A stretch of DNA of 40,329 bases from an uncultured Lachnospiraceae bacterium (GCA_900317475.1 ONGY01000022.1:1-40329); one strand, 5' to 3'. Shown: positions 1-8,985, counted from the stretch's first letter. The notes: a model not told the origin generated them from the sequence alone. Numbers and translations are program-made.

Positions 1-858
1 ACACAGCTCGAGAGCGCTGCGGACGAGGCGGTCACGCAGTATGAGACCGGCCAGGCCGCAGCCGACAAGGTCGCCACGCAGAAGGTTACCTCGCAGACCA
101 ATACACTGGATTCAGAGGAGGCCATCCGCGCTGATCAGGCGACACTCGAAAACCGCGAGGTCAAGGCAGATATCGACGGAATCGTCACAGCCGTGAACGT
201 GGCGGACGGGCAGGCGTATACCGGAACGGAGGCTGTAGTCATCGACAATCTCGATACGATGAAGGCAACCTGCGAGATTCCGGAGGAAAACATTGCGGAC
301 ATCGCTGTCGGAACCAAGGTGGAGGCAACAACATCCGCCACCGGACAGGATACCGTGGAGGGTTCCGTCTGCTTCACGGCACCGACACCGACACGGGATC
401 CGCAGACTTCGACAAAGACCACAACGACGGCGACCGCCAGTACTTCGGATTCGTCATCTTCAGCATCATCTTCCTCTTCCACCGGAACTTCGAAATCGGG
501 CAAGGTCACTTACAATGTGCAGGTCGATCTCGGACAGAATGCCCGGCTTCGCATCGGCATGACTGCAAATCTCAATTTTATCCTGAAGGAAAACAAGAAC
601 TGCCTCGCGGTTCCGAAAGATTGCATCAGCGGAGATGCGGTGAACGGATATTTCGTGACCCGTGTTCTCGGGGACGGTTCGGATCCGACGCAGACGGAAG
701 AAGTGATGGTGGAAATCGGTGCGCAGGGAGATACCTACACCGCGATTACTTCCGGCAATCTGAATGAGGGTGATGTTCTCATCGAAAATGTTGACATGGG
801 CTCGATGACAGACAACAGTGCTGCCGGGTCCACGGGTCTGATGGACGGAGTCTACTGA
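1..858 (+). CDS. Efflux transporter adaptor subunit (MacA/HlyD-like), 5' partial
   Basis: The reading frame is open from the first base and stops at 856-858, so the N-terminus (signal or membrane anchor, first half of the hairpin) lies outside the window. The visible part starts in a Gln/Ala/Glu-rich coiled-coil hairpin, passes through a lipoyl-like half motif (VKADIDGIVTAVNVADGQ) and continues into beta-barrel segments, ending in a membrane-proximal-type domain (LAVPKDCISG). This is the order expected of periplasmic-adaptor-type proteins that pair with MacB-like ABC exporters in Gram-positives. A Ser/Thr-rich low-complexity stretch (about bases 400-500) interrupts the barrel region. Its stop overlaps the start of the next gene (TGATG), which points to translational coupling with the ATPase and permease. 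The exported substrate cannot be inferred. Confidence 0.88.
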   Translation, partial: TQLESAADEAVTQYETGQAAADKVATQKVTSQTNTLDSEEAIRADQATLENREVKADIDGIVTAVNVADGQAYTGTEAVVIDNLDTMKATCEIPEENIADIAVGTKVEATTSATGQDTVEGSVCFTAPTPTRDPQTSTKTTTTATASTSDSSSSASSSSSTGTSKSGKVTYNVQVDLGQNARLRIGMTANLNFILKENKNCLAVPKDCISGDAVNGYFVTRVLGDGSDPTQTEEVMVEIGAQGDTYTAITSGNLNEGDVLIENVDMGSMTDNSAAGSTGLMDGVY

Positions 859-1676
859 TGGGGTCTTTGCAGCAGGAACGTGAAAACATCATTCATCTTG
901 AAAATATCGTCAAACGTTTCAATATCGGAACCGAGAATGAACTCGAGGTTCTGCACGGCGTTTCACTCGATGTATATGAGGGCGATTTTGTCTGTATCGT
1001 CGGCGAGTCCGGTTCCGGCAAAAGCACGCTCATGAATCAGATCGGTCTCCTCGATCATCCTACCGAGGGGAAATATCTGATGCACGGCGTGGATGTAAGC
1101 GAGGCGACGGAGGACCAGCTTGCCGAGATTCGGAATCAGGAGATCGGTTTTGTGTTCCAGACGTATAACCTGATCCCGCGCACAACAGCGCTCGAAAATG
1201 TGGAAATGCCGATGCTGTATGCAGGCGTTCCGCGCGAGGAACGCCGGGAAAGAGCTGCAGATCTTCTCACCATGGTCGGCATGGAGGAGAGAATGGACCA
1301 TACTCCGTCCGAACTCTCCGGCGGCCAGCAGCAAAGAGTCGCCATTGCCCGCGCGATGGCAAACGATCCATCGCTGATCCTTGCGGACGAGCCGACTGGT
1401 GCGCTTGATTCTCAGACAAGCCGCGTGGTCATGGATCTTTTCCACAAGCTGCATGACGAGCAGGGGCGGACGATTGTCATGATCACCCATTCGGCGACAC
1501 TGGCCGAGGAAGCGGAACGGATTTTAACGCTTGTCGACGGGCGTATTACCGGTGAACGCGCCGGAAGGGGGCAGATTTACAGACCTGCCGGGGAGACGCG
1601 GGAACTGCATGCACGCCGCGATTTCGGCGACCTTGCATTTACTGAGGAAAAAGCAGAGGCAGAGGAGCAGAGGTAA
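858..1676 (+). CDS. ABC transporter ATP-binding protein (MacB/LolD-like)
   Basis: This 272-residue protein is the nucleotide-binding subunit of an ABC exporter. Visible motifs are Walker A GESGSGKST (about residues 49-57), the Q-loop in FVFQTYNLIPR, the signature LSGGQQQR (153-160), Walker B LILADEP (about 173-179) and the H-loop in ITHS. The GALD D-loop and overall length match the LolD/MacB/FtsE class. A C-terminal tail of about 45 charged residues follows the core domain. The ATG overlaps the adaptor stop as TGATG, and the permease starts a few bases after its stop, so adaptor, ATPase and permease form one complex and one operon. The class is certain; the substrate is unknown (peptides, antibiotics or lipids are all possible). 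Confidence 0.95.
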   Translation: MGSLQQERENIIHLENIVKRFNIGTENELEVLHGVSLDVYEGDFVCIVGESGSGKSTLMNQIGLLDHPTEGKYLMHGVDVSEATEDQLAEIRNQEIGFVFQTYNLIPRTTALENVEMPMLYAGVPREERRERAADLLTMVGMEERMDHTPSELSGGQQQRVAIARAMANDPSLILADEPTGALDSQTSRVVMDLFHKLHDEQGRTIVMITHSATLAEEAERILTLVDGRITGERAGRGQIYRPAGETRELHARRDFGDLAFTEEKAEAEEQR

Positions 1677-1682
1677 ATACGC

Positions 1683-2975
1683 ATGTTTCTTGAAAATATC
1701 AGACTTGCCCTGCACAGCCTTGGGGCCAACAAGCTGCGGACGTTCCTCACGATGCTCGGAATTATGATCGGTGTCGGTGCGGTTGTCGCGATCGAGACGA
1801 TCGGAGCCGGACAGACAAAACAGATGGAGGAGCAGTTCGCCGGAAACGGAGTCAATAATATCCAGATCTATATGTGGTCGGAAAATTATGACGAAGATGC
1901 CCCGCAGCTGTCTTTCACGCAGGACATGATGAAGAAGTTCGTGAACAAGTTCGGCGATCACATCGAAGCCATCGAGATGGATGCATATGGGAACAGCGGA
2001 AAGGCATATCTGGACGCTGCAAAGCAGGACGAGACGTATGCGAACTTTTATCAGCAGGGAGTGAACAACGGCGCTTTCACGGTTGAGAACGTGAAACTGA
2101 AGGAAGGAAGGACATTTACAGGCGATGAACTGAACAATGCCTCGAATGCTGCGGTTGTCTCGGACAAATTTGTCGACAATATGTGGGGCGGAGACTATGC
2201 AGGCGCCATCGGCAGGAGCTTCACCGCGGATTTCGGAAATGATCAGACGGCATCCTATACAGTCGTGGGTGTGTATACGTACCAGATTGATGCACAGTCC
2301 CTGCGGTCGATGGATCAGAAAGACATAAAGAGCATGTCAACACCGATGTTCGTTCCTTACAAGAATGTGACGCAGAGTCCCTATCTTGATCTCTCCGGTT
2401 ATCCGGACGGGTATGATCCGTTTGCCATTACCTACTTTACACTGCAGGCAAAGCAGGGCGAGGATGTGGTACAGCTGGCCACGAGCATGCAGGACTACAT
2501 GCAGAGCATGTTCTCGGCCGATCAGAATGTTACCGTCGAATCCTTCAGCAACAAACAGATGGTTGATGAGGTGAAGGCTTCCATGCAGCAGCAGACTACG
2601 ACGATCTCACTGATTGCTGCGATTGCGCTCCTTGTCGGCGGCATCGGAGTCATGAACATCATGACGGTCACGATTACAGAACGCACCCGCGAGATTGGGA
2701 CGAGGAAAGCAATGGGCGCCAAGCGCAGAGCCATCCGTCAGCAGTTCATCATCGAGGCGGTTGTGATGTGCGTGATCGGCGGCATGATCGGTACGATCGG
2801 CGGACTCATCGGCGGTATCATCGGATGCAGACTCATGCATTATTCCATTGCCGTGCCGATGGACTCCATCGCGCTTGCCATCGCCGTTTCCCTTGCCATC
2901 GGAATTTTCTTCGGATATTATCCGGCAAACCGTGCGGCGAAGATGGACCCGATCGAGGCGCTGCGGTACGAATGA
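1683..2975 (+). CDS. ABC transporter permease, FtsX/MacB family
   Basis: This 430-residue membrane subunit goes with the preceding ATPase. The topology is typical of MacB-type type VII exporters. One N-terminal membrane segment (about residues 20-40, LTMLGIMIGVGAVVAI) is followed by a large extracytoplasmic domain of about 250 residues. Three C-terminal membrane helices come next, with the coupling motif ERTREIGTRKAMGA between the first and second. The protein ends in the family-typical NRAAKMDPIEALRYE. Such proteins act by mechanotransmission rather than by moving substrate through the membrane. The gene is the last of the three-gene exporter operon, and a terminator follows about 100 bases downstream. 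Confidence 0.94.
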   Translation: MFLENIRLALHSLGANKLRTFLTMLGIMIGVGAVVAIETIGAGQTKQMEEQFAGNGVNNIQIYMWSENYDEDAPQLSFTQDMMKKFVNKFGDHIEAIEMDAYGNSGKAYLDAAKQDETYANFYQQGVNNGAFTVENVKLKEGRTFTGDELNNASNAAVVSDKFVDNMWGGDYAGAIGRSFTADFGNDQTASYTVVGVYTYQIDAQSLRSMDQKDIKSMSTPMFVPYKNVTQSPYLDLSGYPDGYDPFAITYFTLQAKQGEDVVQLATSMQDYMQSMFSADQNVTVESFSNKQMVDEVKASMQQQTTTISLIAAIALLVGGIGVMNIMTVTITERTREIGTRKAMGAKRRAIRQQFIIEAVVMCVIGGMIGTIGGLIGGIIGCRLMHYSIAVPMDSIALAIAVSLAIGIFFGYYPANRAAKMDPIEALRYE

Positions 2976-3070
2976 GCAGAGCGGAAAACGCACGATCGCG
3001 GACAGAAGGTGTGCAAAAATTTTGCGGCTTATAACCGTTTTTTACAATTATTCAGCGGATTAAAAACGAC

Positions 3071-3126
3071 AAATCCCCGGCCTTTTCCATATAATGATAA
3101 AGCATGGAAAAGTACCGGGAATTTTT
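3071..3126 (+). terminator. Rho-independent terminator after the ABC exporter operon
   Basis: An imperfect hairpin pairs CCCGG and CTTTTCCAT on the 5' side with ATGGAAAAG and CCGGG on the 3' side around a loop of about 13 bases, and is followed by six T residues (3122-3127). It lies in the 264-base gap between the permease and the next gene. No further gene is seen in that gap. Confidence 0.75.
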
Positions 3127-3239
3127 TGATTCTTGTTTTATATCTGTTCGGCACAGATGAAAACCGATGCCGCCGTTCGAAAGCGGCGTATCAGCGCCGC
3201 AGACAGACGATTCTCTGATGAAGGAAGGGAAAGAACCAT

Positions 3240-5006
3240 ATGAGCAAAGAGCCCAGGCAGCACTACAGAAATTTCAGGACCGTCACATATATACCGGCAG
3301 CCATCACGCAGCGCGGCACGAGGACCCAGATTGAAAGAGACCTTGCATTCCTTGAGAAGTATGTGGGGTTAGACAAGGTGTATCTCGAGACATTCCGCGG
3401 AGACACATTTGCTTCCAAAGAGAAGGTTCTGCTCTGGAAGAGCATTCTTGAGGATCACGGGGTTGAGGTATCCGGCGGCTTTACAACGGTTATGCCGGAT
3501 ATACCGGGAAACGGCGATGAAAAGCGCCAGAGACTTTTCGGTACGCTCTGCTATTCCAATGAGGCGATGCGCCGGAAAATCAAAGAAGTGTCCGAGTTTA
3601 CGGCCGGGATTTTTGATGAAGTCATTCTGGATGATTTCTATTTTACCAACTGCACCTGTGAGGACTGCATCCGGAAAAAGGGAAAACGCACATGGAAGGA
3701 GTTCCGCCGCGATCTGATGGTCGATGCTTCGAAGAACCTGATCGTGGGACCCGCGAAAAAAGTCAATCCGAATGTGAAGATGATTGTCAAATTTCCGAAC
3801 TGGCGTGAGTCCTTTGCTCTTGCAGGATACCGCCCGGGTGAGGAGAAGGATATATTTGACAAGGTCTACACGGGAACCGAGACGCGCATGGCTGCCTTCC
3901 AGGATCAGCATCTGCCCGGGTATCTTAGCTACTCGCTGATGCGGTGGATGGAAAACGCTGCGCCGGGAAGAAACGGAGGAGGCTGGCTGGATACGTATCA
4001 GTGCTGGTCGACGGACCGGTATCTGGAGCAGGCATATCTGACGGTACTCTCGCGCGGCCGTGAGGTGATGCTCTTCCAGTGGAGCGACCTCATCGGCAAT
4101 AAGTTCACGGCACCGCTTGGCATTCAGCTTCATAAGCTGGATGAATACCTCTCGAAGGCCGGAAAGCCCGTCGGGGTACCGTGCTATATTCCGTTTGCCT
4201 CATCCGGTGAGAACCACGTTGAAATGCGGCTCGGCATGCAGGGAATCCCGATTGAGCCGACCCCGTATTTCCCGGAGAATGCGAAGACGGTTCTTCTTAC
4301 CGAATCCTCGCTGGAAGATAAGGATATCTTTGCGAAGATCCGCGGACAATTGCTTTCCGGACGCGATGTTGTCGTGACGAGCGGGTTTGTGCAGAAGGCA
4401 CCGGCAGATCTGTGGCATGAATATTCTGAGCTTTTCTATACCGGCCGCAAGATCACGGCGGACCGCTATTGGATCACAGATGACCGGGCCGGCTATATCG
4501 ATGGTGCAGAACCTGTTCTTTTCCCGGACATGCAGCATGGAAACAATGCCTCCTGGGCGCTGCTTGACGGAGGAAGCGGAGATTATCACTGTGCTCTGTT
4601 CACGAAGAGCCCGTATGGCCCTGGCCGGCTTTTCACTTTGTCCATACCGGAGAATCCCGACGATTTGTCCAGGATGCCGGAAGAGACGCTTGATCCGGTA
4701 AAGAAGGTCATGAACGTGAACGGCCTTTATGTGACCGGCCGGAATGTGTCGCTTTTCCAGTATGATGACGGCACCTTCGTGTTATACCGCTATGTGACGG
4801 ATCCGATTCACGATGTGTGCGTGACCGTTCACGCAGGAGCAGATGCAAAAGAACTGGTATCGCTCAATACAAATCCGCATACCGGGAGAAAAGACATCAT
4901 TCCGCTCCGGGAAGTAAAAACTTCCTTTGATCTGGAGGGGCGGACAGAGAAGACGGCACAGCTCATTCTTCCGCCCGGAGAACCGGCCGCATTCCGGCTG
5001 AAATGA
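3240..5006 (+). CDS. Glycoside-hydrolase-like protein, family uncertain
   Basis: This 588-residue protein has no signal peptide, so it is probably cytoplasmic. The N-terminal half looks like a TIM barrel: alternating hydrophobic strands and helices, VYLETFRGD and VSGGFTTVMPD, and an acidic strand end ILDDFYF (130-135). A Cys cluster C138-T-C-E-D-C143 follows, resembling the metal-binding CxC..C near the active site of GH42-type beta-galactosidases. The middle third (GRDVVVTSGFVQ) resembles a trimerisation/amidotransferase-like domain. The C-terminal part (FVLYRYVTD, LILPPGEPAAFRL) looks like a small beta-sandwich. A GH42-like sugar hydrolase is my inference; I do not recognise an exact family or the catalytic acids. 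A good ribosome site (GGAAGGGAAAG) precedes the ATG. A MATE exporter follows 38 bases later and a sugar importer lies further downstream. Confidence 0.6.
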   Translation: MSKEPRQHYRNFRTVTYIPAAITQRGTRTQIERDLAFLEKYVGLDKVYLETFRGDTFASKEKVLLWKSILEDHGVEVSGGFTTVMPDIPGNGDEKRQRLFGTLCYSNEAMRRKIKEVSEFTAGIFDEVILDDFYFTNCTCEDCIRKKGKRTWKEFRRDLMVDASKNLIVGPAKKVNPNVKMIVKFPNWRESFALAGYRPGEEKDIFDKVYTGTETRMAAFQDQHLPGYLSYSLMRWMENAAPGRNGGGWLDTYQCWSTDRYLEQAYLTVLSRGREVMLFQWSDLIGNKFTAPLGIQLHKLDEYLSKAGKPVGVPCYIPFASSGENHVEMRLGMQGIPIEPTPYFPENAKTVLLTESSLEDKDIFAKIRGQLLSGRDVVVTSGFVQKAPADLWHEYSELFYTGRKITADRYWITDDRAGYIDGAEPVLFPDMQHGNNASWALLDGGSGDYHCALFTKSPYGPGRLFTLSIPENPDDLSRMPEETLDPVKKVMNVNGLYVTGRNVSLFQYDDGTFVLYRYVTDPIHDVCVTVHAGADAKELVSLNTNPHTGRKDIIPLREVKTSFDLEGRTEKTAQLILPPGEPAAFRLK

Positions 5007-5044
5007 GCAGGTCCGTTTGTAGTAAATACAGAAACAGGCAATAA

Positions 5045-6484
5045 ATGAAAAATAACACTAAGAACAATATACAGATGAACAGTCCGTCTGCCGGAAAAAA
5101 TAACGGGGTTTCGGGAAATACCATGAGGAATTCGGACGGCGTCATAGACATGACGCAGGGGAGCCCGGTACGGCTGATGCTGTCATTCATGATTCCGATG
5201 CTGATCGGCAATATCTTCCAGCAGCTCTACAACATGGTTGATTCCATGATCGTCGGTCATTTTGTCGGAGCGGATGCACTCGCGGCGATCGGTGCGACAG
5301 GATCGATCAACTGGATGTTCTTCTCACTCTGCAACGGACTTGCAAATGGTGTAGGCATTGTTATCTCGCAGTATTTCGGAGCGGGCAGGGATAATGATGT
5401 AAAAACGGCCATCGGCAATGCGTTTTACATTGTTGCGGCGGCGGCACTGCTGATGGGCGGCCTTGGATATGCCCTGGCCCGGCCGGTTCTTGCCCTGCTC
5501 GGCACGCCGGACAATATTATCGACATGTCGGTGCAGTATATGCGCATCTGCTGCCTCGGTGTCATCGCAATTGCGCTCTATAACTGCATCGCCTCTATCC
5601 TGCGCGGACTCGGCGACAGCAGGACTCCGCTGTATTTCCTGATTGTGGCCTCCGTCCTGAATGTCGTGCTGGATCTTGTCTTCGTGTGTGTTTTCCACTG
5701 GGGAGTTGCGGGAGCCGGTGTGGCAACCATCATCTCGCAGCTGCTCTCCGGTGTCGGGAGCCTTACACTGTCGATCCGCAGAAATGCATATTTTCATCTC
5801 ACGAAGGAATCCTTCCGGTTCAACAGGAACATCATCTTCCAGACGGTACGCATCGGTGTTCCGATGGCAGCCCAGAGTTCTCTGATTGCCTTTTCCTGCG
5901 TCATCCTTCAGAGCGTGGTCAATTCGTTCGGTTCATCCGTAGTCGCGGCATTTACTGCGACAAGCCGTGTTGAACAGCTGGTGCAGCAGCCGTATATGTC
6001 TCTGTCTACAGCAATTTCCACTTTTACCGGACAGAATATCGGTGCCGGAAAGAAGGACAGAGTACGTCTCGGCGCCAGCAGAGGACTTATCATGATCCTG
6101 GTTTTCACCTGCGTTATGATGCCGCTGATCTGGATTTTCAGCCATCCGATCATCGGGCTCTTTGTCACGGATAAAGAAGTTATCCGGCTCGGAGCGCATG
6201 CTCTTCATCTCACAAGCCCGTTCTATTTTCCGCTCAGCATTATATACGTATACCGCGGGCTGCTGAACGGCGCCGGAGATGCTATGTTCTCCTTCCTGAA
6301 CGGCGTCACGGAGTGTGCAGGGCGCATCGCTTTCCCGAAGCCGCTCACAATGATTTCACAGATCGGCGTCTGGGGAATCTGGCTCGGCACAGCGCTCACC
6401 TGGCTTCTTGTAGCGATTGTCACATTTCTCCGGTACCGGTCAGGCGCATGGAAAAAGATCTCCCTGCAGGGGAGAAGTGCATAG
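5045..6484 (+). CDS. MATE family efflux transporter
   Basis: This 479-residue multidrug and toxic compound extrusion protein is predicted to export cationic organic compounds using Na+ or H+. After a polar N-terminus of about 35 residues come about twelve hydrophobic segments in two homologous halves. Characteristic stretches are MLIGNIFQQLYNMVDSMIVG, the segment ILRGLGDSRTPL after helix 5-6, and the second-half repeat STFTGQNIGAGKKDRVRLG. It is of the NorM/DinF type widespread in Clostridia. It is probably co-transcribed with the preceding hydrolase-like gene (38-base gap) and is closed by the terminator at 6570-6611. I cannot tell whether its substrate relates to that hydrolase. Confidence 0.93.
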   Translation: MKNNTKNNIQMNSPSAGKNNGVSGNTMRNSDGVIDMTQGSPVRLMLSFMIPMLIGNIFQQLYNMVDSMIVGHFVGADALAAIGATGSINWMFFSLCNGLANGVGIVISQYFGAGRDNDVKTAIGNAFYIVAAAALLMGGLGYALARPVLALLGTPDNIIDMSVQYMRICCLGVIAIALYNCIASILRGLGDSRTPLYFLIVASVLNVVLDLVFVCVFHWGVAGAGVATIISQLLSGVGSLTLSIRRNAYFHLTKESFRFNRNIIFQTVRIGVPMAAQSSLIAFSCVILQSVVNSFGSSVVAAFTATSRVEQLVQQPYMSLSTAISTFTGQNIGAGKKDRVRLGASRGLIMILVFTCVMMPLIWIFSHPIIGLFVTDKEVIRLGAHALHLTSPFYFPLSIIYVYRGLLNGAGDAMFSFLNGVTECAGRIAFPKPLTMISQIGVWGIWLGTALTWLLVAIVTFLRYRSGAWKKISLQGRSA

Positions 6485-6569
6485 GAAGGTGAGGACAGCT
6501 GCAAGGCAGCTGTGAGAAAGAAAAAACGCTCATAATAGAATATTGTAAGAATCGATAGTGTCTTTTGAA

Positions 6570-6611
6570 GATCCGGAATCCTGAAATGAAATCAGGCCGG
6601 ATCTTTTTTTT
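6570..6611 (+). terminator. Rho-independent terminator after the MATE gene
   Basis: A strong hairpin (GATCCGG and TCCTGA pairing with TCAGG and CCGGATC) is followed by a run of eight T residues. It ends the hydrolase-like/MATE transcription unit. Confidence 0.88.
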
Positions 6612-6720
6612 GGTACTTTTCCCCGCTTTTCGACGCTGCATCCGGAGATATCCGGGAGAAAGCCATAGAAGAGAGAATGCATTACTCAGATGTTATAGTA
6701 AATAACTTCTGAGGCAGAAA

Positions 6721-6740
6721 AAGTTAAATAGAAGTTAAAT
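6721..6740 (+). promoter_or_regulatory. Tandem direct repeat AAGTTAAAT, possible activator site
   Basis: AAGTTAAAT occurs at 6721-6729 and again at 6732-6740, an 11-base period close to one helical turn. It sits about 95 bases upstream of the candidate -35 element of the importer. This layout fits a response-regulator or AraC/YesN-type activator binding as a tandem dimer, the usual regulators of LplB/YtcP importers. The regulator itself is not in the window. Confidence 0.35.
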
Positions 6741-6833
6741 GTAAGGGCGTCTGAAAGTTATTTCTGCAAATTTAATCGTACATTTTCGATAAATTAATTG
6801 TAGAAATATTGTCTAAATAGAACAATTTTCTTT

Positions 6834-6862
6834 TTGACAGCAATGGTATAGAATAAATTTAA
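6834..6862 (+). promoter_or_regulatory. Candidate promoter of the sugar importer
   Basis: A consensus TTGACA -35 lies at 6834-6839. The -10 is weak: ATTTAA at a 17-base spacing, or TAAATT at a short 14-base spacing. A poor -10 beside a putative operator and an upstream direct repeat suggests a regulated promoter that needs an activator. Confidence 0.45.
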
Positions 6863-6881
6863 ACGGACGAAAACGTTTAAG
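6859..6881 (+). promoter_or_regulatory. LacI/CcpA-like operator upstream of the importer
   Basis: The region contains the arms TTAAACG and CGTTTAA and a central perfect AAACGTTT palindrome. The 14-mer CGAAAACGTTTAAG (6868-6881) recurs with one change at 8971-8984 in the same cluster. The central CG with flanking A/T arms is typical of LacI-family and catabolite-responsive sites. It overlaps or lies immediately downstream of the candidate -10, so binding would be expected to repress. Confidence 0.5.
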
Positions 6882-6981
6882 AAAACCGTGGTTTTAGCAG
6901 TTCCCAAAGCGCAAAACCGGTAATTCTCATGTTCAAGTCCGGCTTTTATCAACAATACCGCGATTTCAAGGGAGGATACAT

Positions 6982-7971
6982 ATGGCAAAAAAGAGCGGCG
7001 AAGCGGCAGTCACCGAGACAGCTGAGATGACTGAATTCGACTATAAGAAAGCAAAGAGCAACAGCTTCTGGCATAATACCTGGAAGCACAGGGCATATCT
7101 TGTAATGGCTCTTCCGGCTGTCATTATCATGCTTCTTTTCAATTACATCCCGATGACGGGACTTGTACTTGCATTCAAGAAGTACGATATGACGAAGGGT
7201 ATGTTCTTAAGCCCCTGGAATGGACTTGATAACTTCAAGTTCCTGATCGCATCGAAGAAGACCTTCTTTACGATGACGAGAAACACTCTGCTGTACTACC
7301 TGATATTTACAGCAATCGGTACATTCCTCAACGTCGTAATTGCAATCGCCATCGATCAGCTGGTGTTCAAAAAGTTCGGCAAGGTCATGCAGACGATCAT
7401 GATCATCCCGGTCTTTGTCTCCTATGCAGCTGTACAGTTCATTGTAATGGCTTACCTCGGATCAAACGTCGGTATGATCAGCAATGCCCTTGCGGATGCC
7501 GGACAGAAGATTGCGTTTTACCGCAGCCCGCAGTACTGGCCGCTCATCCTGACACTTGTCAAGATCTGGCACGACACCGGTTACGGCTCAGTCCTTTACA
7601 TGTCAGTTCTTGCCGGTGTTGATACTTCTCTTTATGAAGCAGCTCAGATCGACGGCGCAACCAAGTGGCAGCAGATCAAATATGTTTCCGTGCCTTCTCT
7701 TGTTCCGATGGTCACGGTTATGCTCCTTCTTTCCGTCGGCAATATCATGCACTCGGATACCGGTCTTTTCTTCCAGGTCACGAGAGATACCGGAAACCTT
7801 TACAGCACGACGCAGGTTATTGATAGCTACGTTCTTCACGCAATCATGCATATTTCCGATTTCGGATTCCTGGCTGCAACGACATTCTTCCAGTCTGTGG
7901 TCGGTCTGCTCCTGATGCTGTTTGCGAACTGGCTGGTCAACAGAGTCAGCCCGGAAAACGCACTGTTCTGA
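6982..7971 (+). CDS. Carbohydrate ABC transporter permease, LplB type
   Basis: This 329-residue protein is the first integral membrane subunit of a CUT1-type sugar or oligosaccharide importer. A polar N-terminus of about 40 residues leads into the first helix (YLVMALPAVIIMLLFNYIPM). The EAA cytoplasmic loop that contacts the ATPase reads YEAAQIDGATKWQQIKYVSVP. Length and six-helix topology match the LplB/YtcO group, which usually handles complex plant or host glycans. The ribosome site is AAGGGAGG, 6-7 bases before the ATG. It sits directly upstream of the second permease; no ATPase gene follows, so a shared MsmX-like ATPase encoded elsewhere is probably used. Confidence 0.93.
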   Translation: MAKKSGEAAVTETAEMTEFDYKKAKSNSFWHNTWKHRAYLVMALPAVIIMLLFNYIPMTGLVLAFKKYDMTKGMFLSPWNGLDNFKFLIASKKTFFTMTRNTLLYYLIFTAIGTFLNVVIAIAIDQLVFKKFGKVMQTIMIIPVFVSYAAVQFIVMAYLGSNVGMISNALADAGQKIAFYRSPQYWPLILTLVKIWHDTGYGSVLYMSVLAGVDTSLYEAAQIDGATKWQQIKYVSVPSLVPMVTVMLLLSVGNIMHSDTGLFFQVTRDTGNLYSTTQVIDSYVLHAIMHISDFGFLAATTFFQSVVGLLLMLFANWLVNRVSPENALF

Positions 7972-8036
7972 CGCAGACGAGTTGTATACCTGTTTACGGC
8001 AGCGCTTGCCGATGAAGGCAGAAAGAAAGGATTGTT

Positions 8037-8957
8037 ATGGCAAAAACAGCAATGGCAGTGAAACCAAAGAAAAAGAAAAACGGCATCGGGCAGTATATCT
8101 TAAGCCTTTGCCTTCTTATTTATACAGCATATTGCGCACTCCCTCTTATCCTCGTCGTCATCTCTTCCTTTACGGATGACACGGAACTGAAGAAAGACGG
8201 ATTCACGTATTTTCCGTATAAGTGGTCGACTGCAGGCATGAACGCAATTCTGCGTTATGGCAAACAGCTCGGCACCTCTTACATGGTCACGATTTTCGTT
8301 ACGGTTGTCGGTACGCTCCTCGGCCTGCTCGTTATGTCGATGTTCGCTTATTCACTGAGCCGTCCGCAGTTCCGCATGCGCCATTTCCTCAGCGTCTATC
8401 TTCTGATTCCGATGCTGTTCAATGGCGGCCAGCTCTCAAGCTACATTGTCTTCACTTCGGTTTATCATCTGAAGGATTCGCTTCTCCTGCTGATTCTGCC
8501 GATCATGGTTACGACCATGAACGTCATTATCCTGAGGACCTATATCGCGAACAGTATTCCTGAAGAACTGATGGATGCCGCCAGGATCGACGGCGCAGGA
8601 GAGTACCGCACCTTCTTCCAGATCACGCTTCCACTTATGAAACCGACCCTCGCAGCTGTTGGCTTCATGATGGCGACCGGGTACTGGAATGACTGGCAGA
8701 ACGCATATCTTTATATCGAGTCCAAGAGCAAGCAGCCCCTGCAGCTCCTTCTGATCAAGATTCAGAAGTCCATCGAGCAGCTGCTCTCCAATAAAAATAT
8801 TCCGGCTGCCGTTATTGCAGCAATGGGCGGCAATATCCCTCAGTGGTCTGCAACAATGGCAACGGCTCTGGTTGTCATCGGACCTGTCATCATTGCATAT
8901 CCGTTCTTCCAGAAATATTTCGTAAAAGGTCTTACCGTGGGATCGGTCAAGGGCTGA
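8037..8957 (+). CDS. Carbohydrate ABC transporter permease, YtcP/LplC type
   Basis: This 306-residue second permease forms a heterodimer with the preceding one. Its Lys-rich N-terminus leads into the first helix (IGQYILSLCLLIYTAYCALP). The EAA loop is present as EELMDAARIDGAGEYRTFFQ, followed by the LPLMKPTLAAVG continuation. The C-terminus PFFQKYFVKGLTVGSVKG is the hallmark ending of the YtcP/LplC group. It lies 65 bases after the first permease with its own ribosome site (AAAGG). After its stop there is a 370-base regulatory gap before the binding protein, instead of direct continuation. Confidence 0.94.
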   Translation: MAKTAMAVKPKKKKNGIGQYILSLCLLIYTAYCALPLILVVISSFTDDTELKKDGFTYFPYKWSTAGMNAILRYGKQLGTSYMVTIFVTVVGTLLGLLVMSMFAYSLSRPQFRMRHFLSVYLLIPMLFNGGQLSSYIVFTSVYHLKDSLLLLILPIMVTTMNVIILRTYIANSIPEELMDAARIDGAGEYRTFFQITLPLMKPTLAAVGFMMATGYWNDWQNAYLYIESKSKQPLQLLLIKIQKSIEQLLSNKNIPAAVIAAMGGNIPQWSATMATALVVIGPVIIAYPFFQKYFVKGLTVGSVKG

Positions 8958-8970
8958 TCGAATGGCGTTT

Positions 8971-8985
8971 CGAAAACGTTCAAGA
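8971..8985 (+). promoter_or_regulatory. Second copy of the LacI/CcpA-like operator motif
   Basis: CGAAAACGTTCAAGA matches 14 of 15 bases of the motif at 6868-6882. Upstream it is extended by TTT, so that TTTCGAAA is also palindromic. It lies just after the YtcP-type permease, about 175 bases before the promoter of the binding-protein gene, where it could act as a distal operator for that promoter. Confidence 0.45.

Larger units (their letters stand above)
6485..6981 (+). other. 497-base intergenic control region upstream of the sugar importer
   Basis: No coding region is supported here. From left to right it holds a small perfect hairpin with no T-run (ACAGCTGC/GCAGCTGT, 6495-6513), the MATE-operon terminator, an AT-rich stretch with a helically phased direct repeat (6721-6740), an exact -35 hexamer (6834-6839), a LacI/CcpA-like operator (6859-6881), and the ribosome site AAGGGAGG just before the ATG at 6982. 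Confidence 0.7.
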
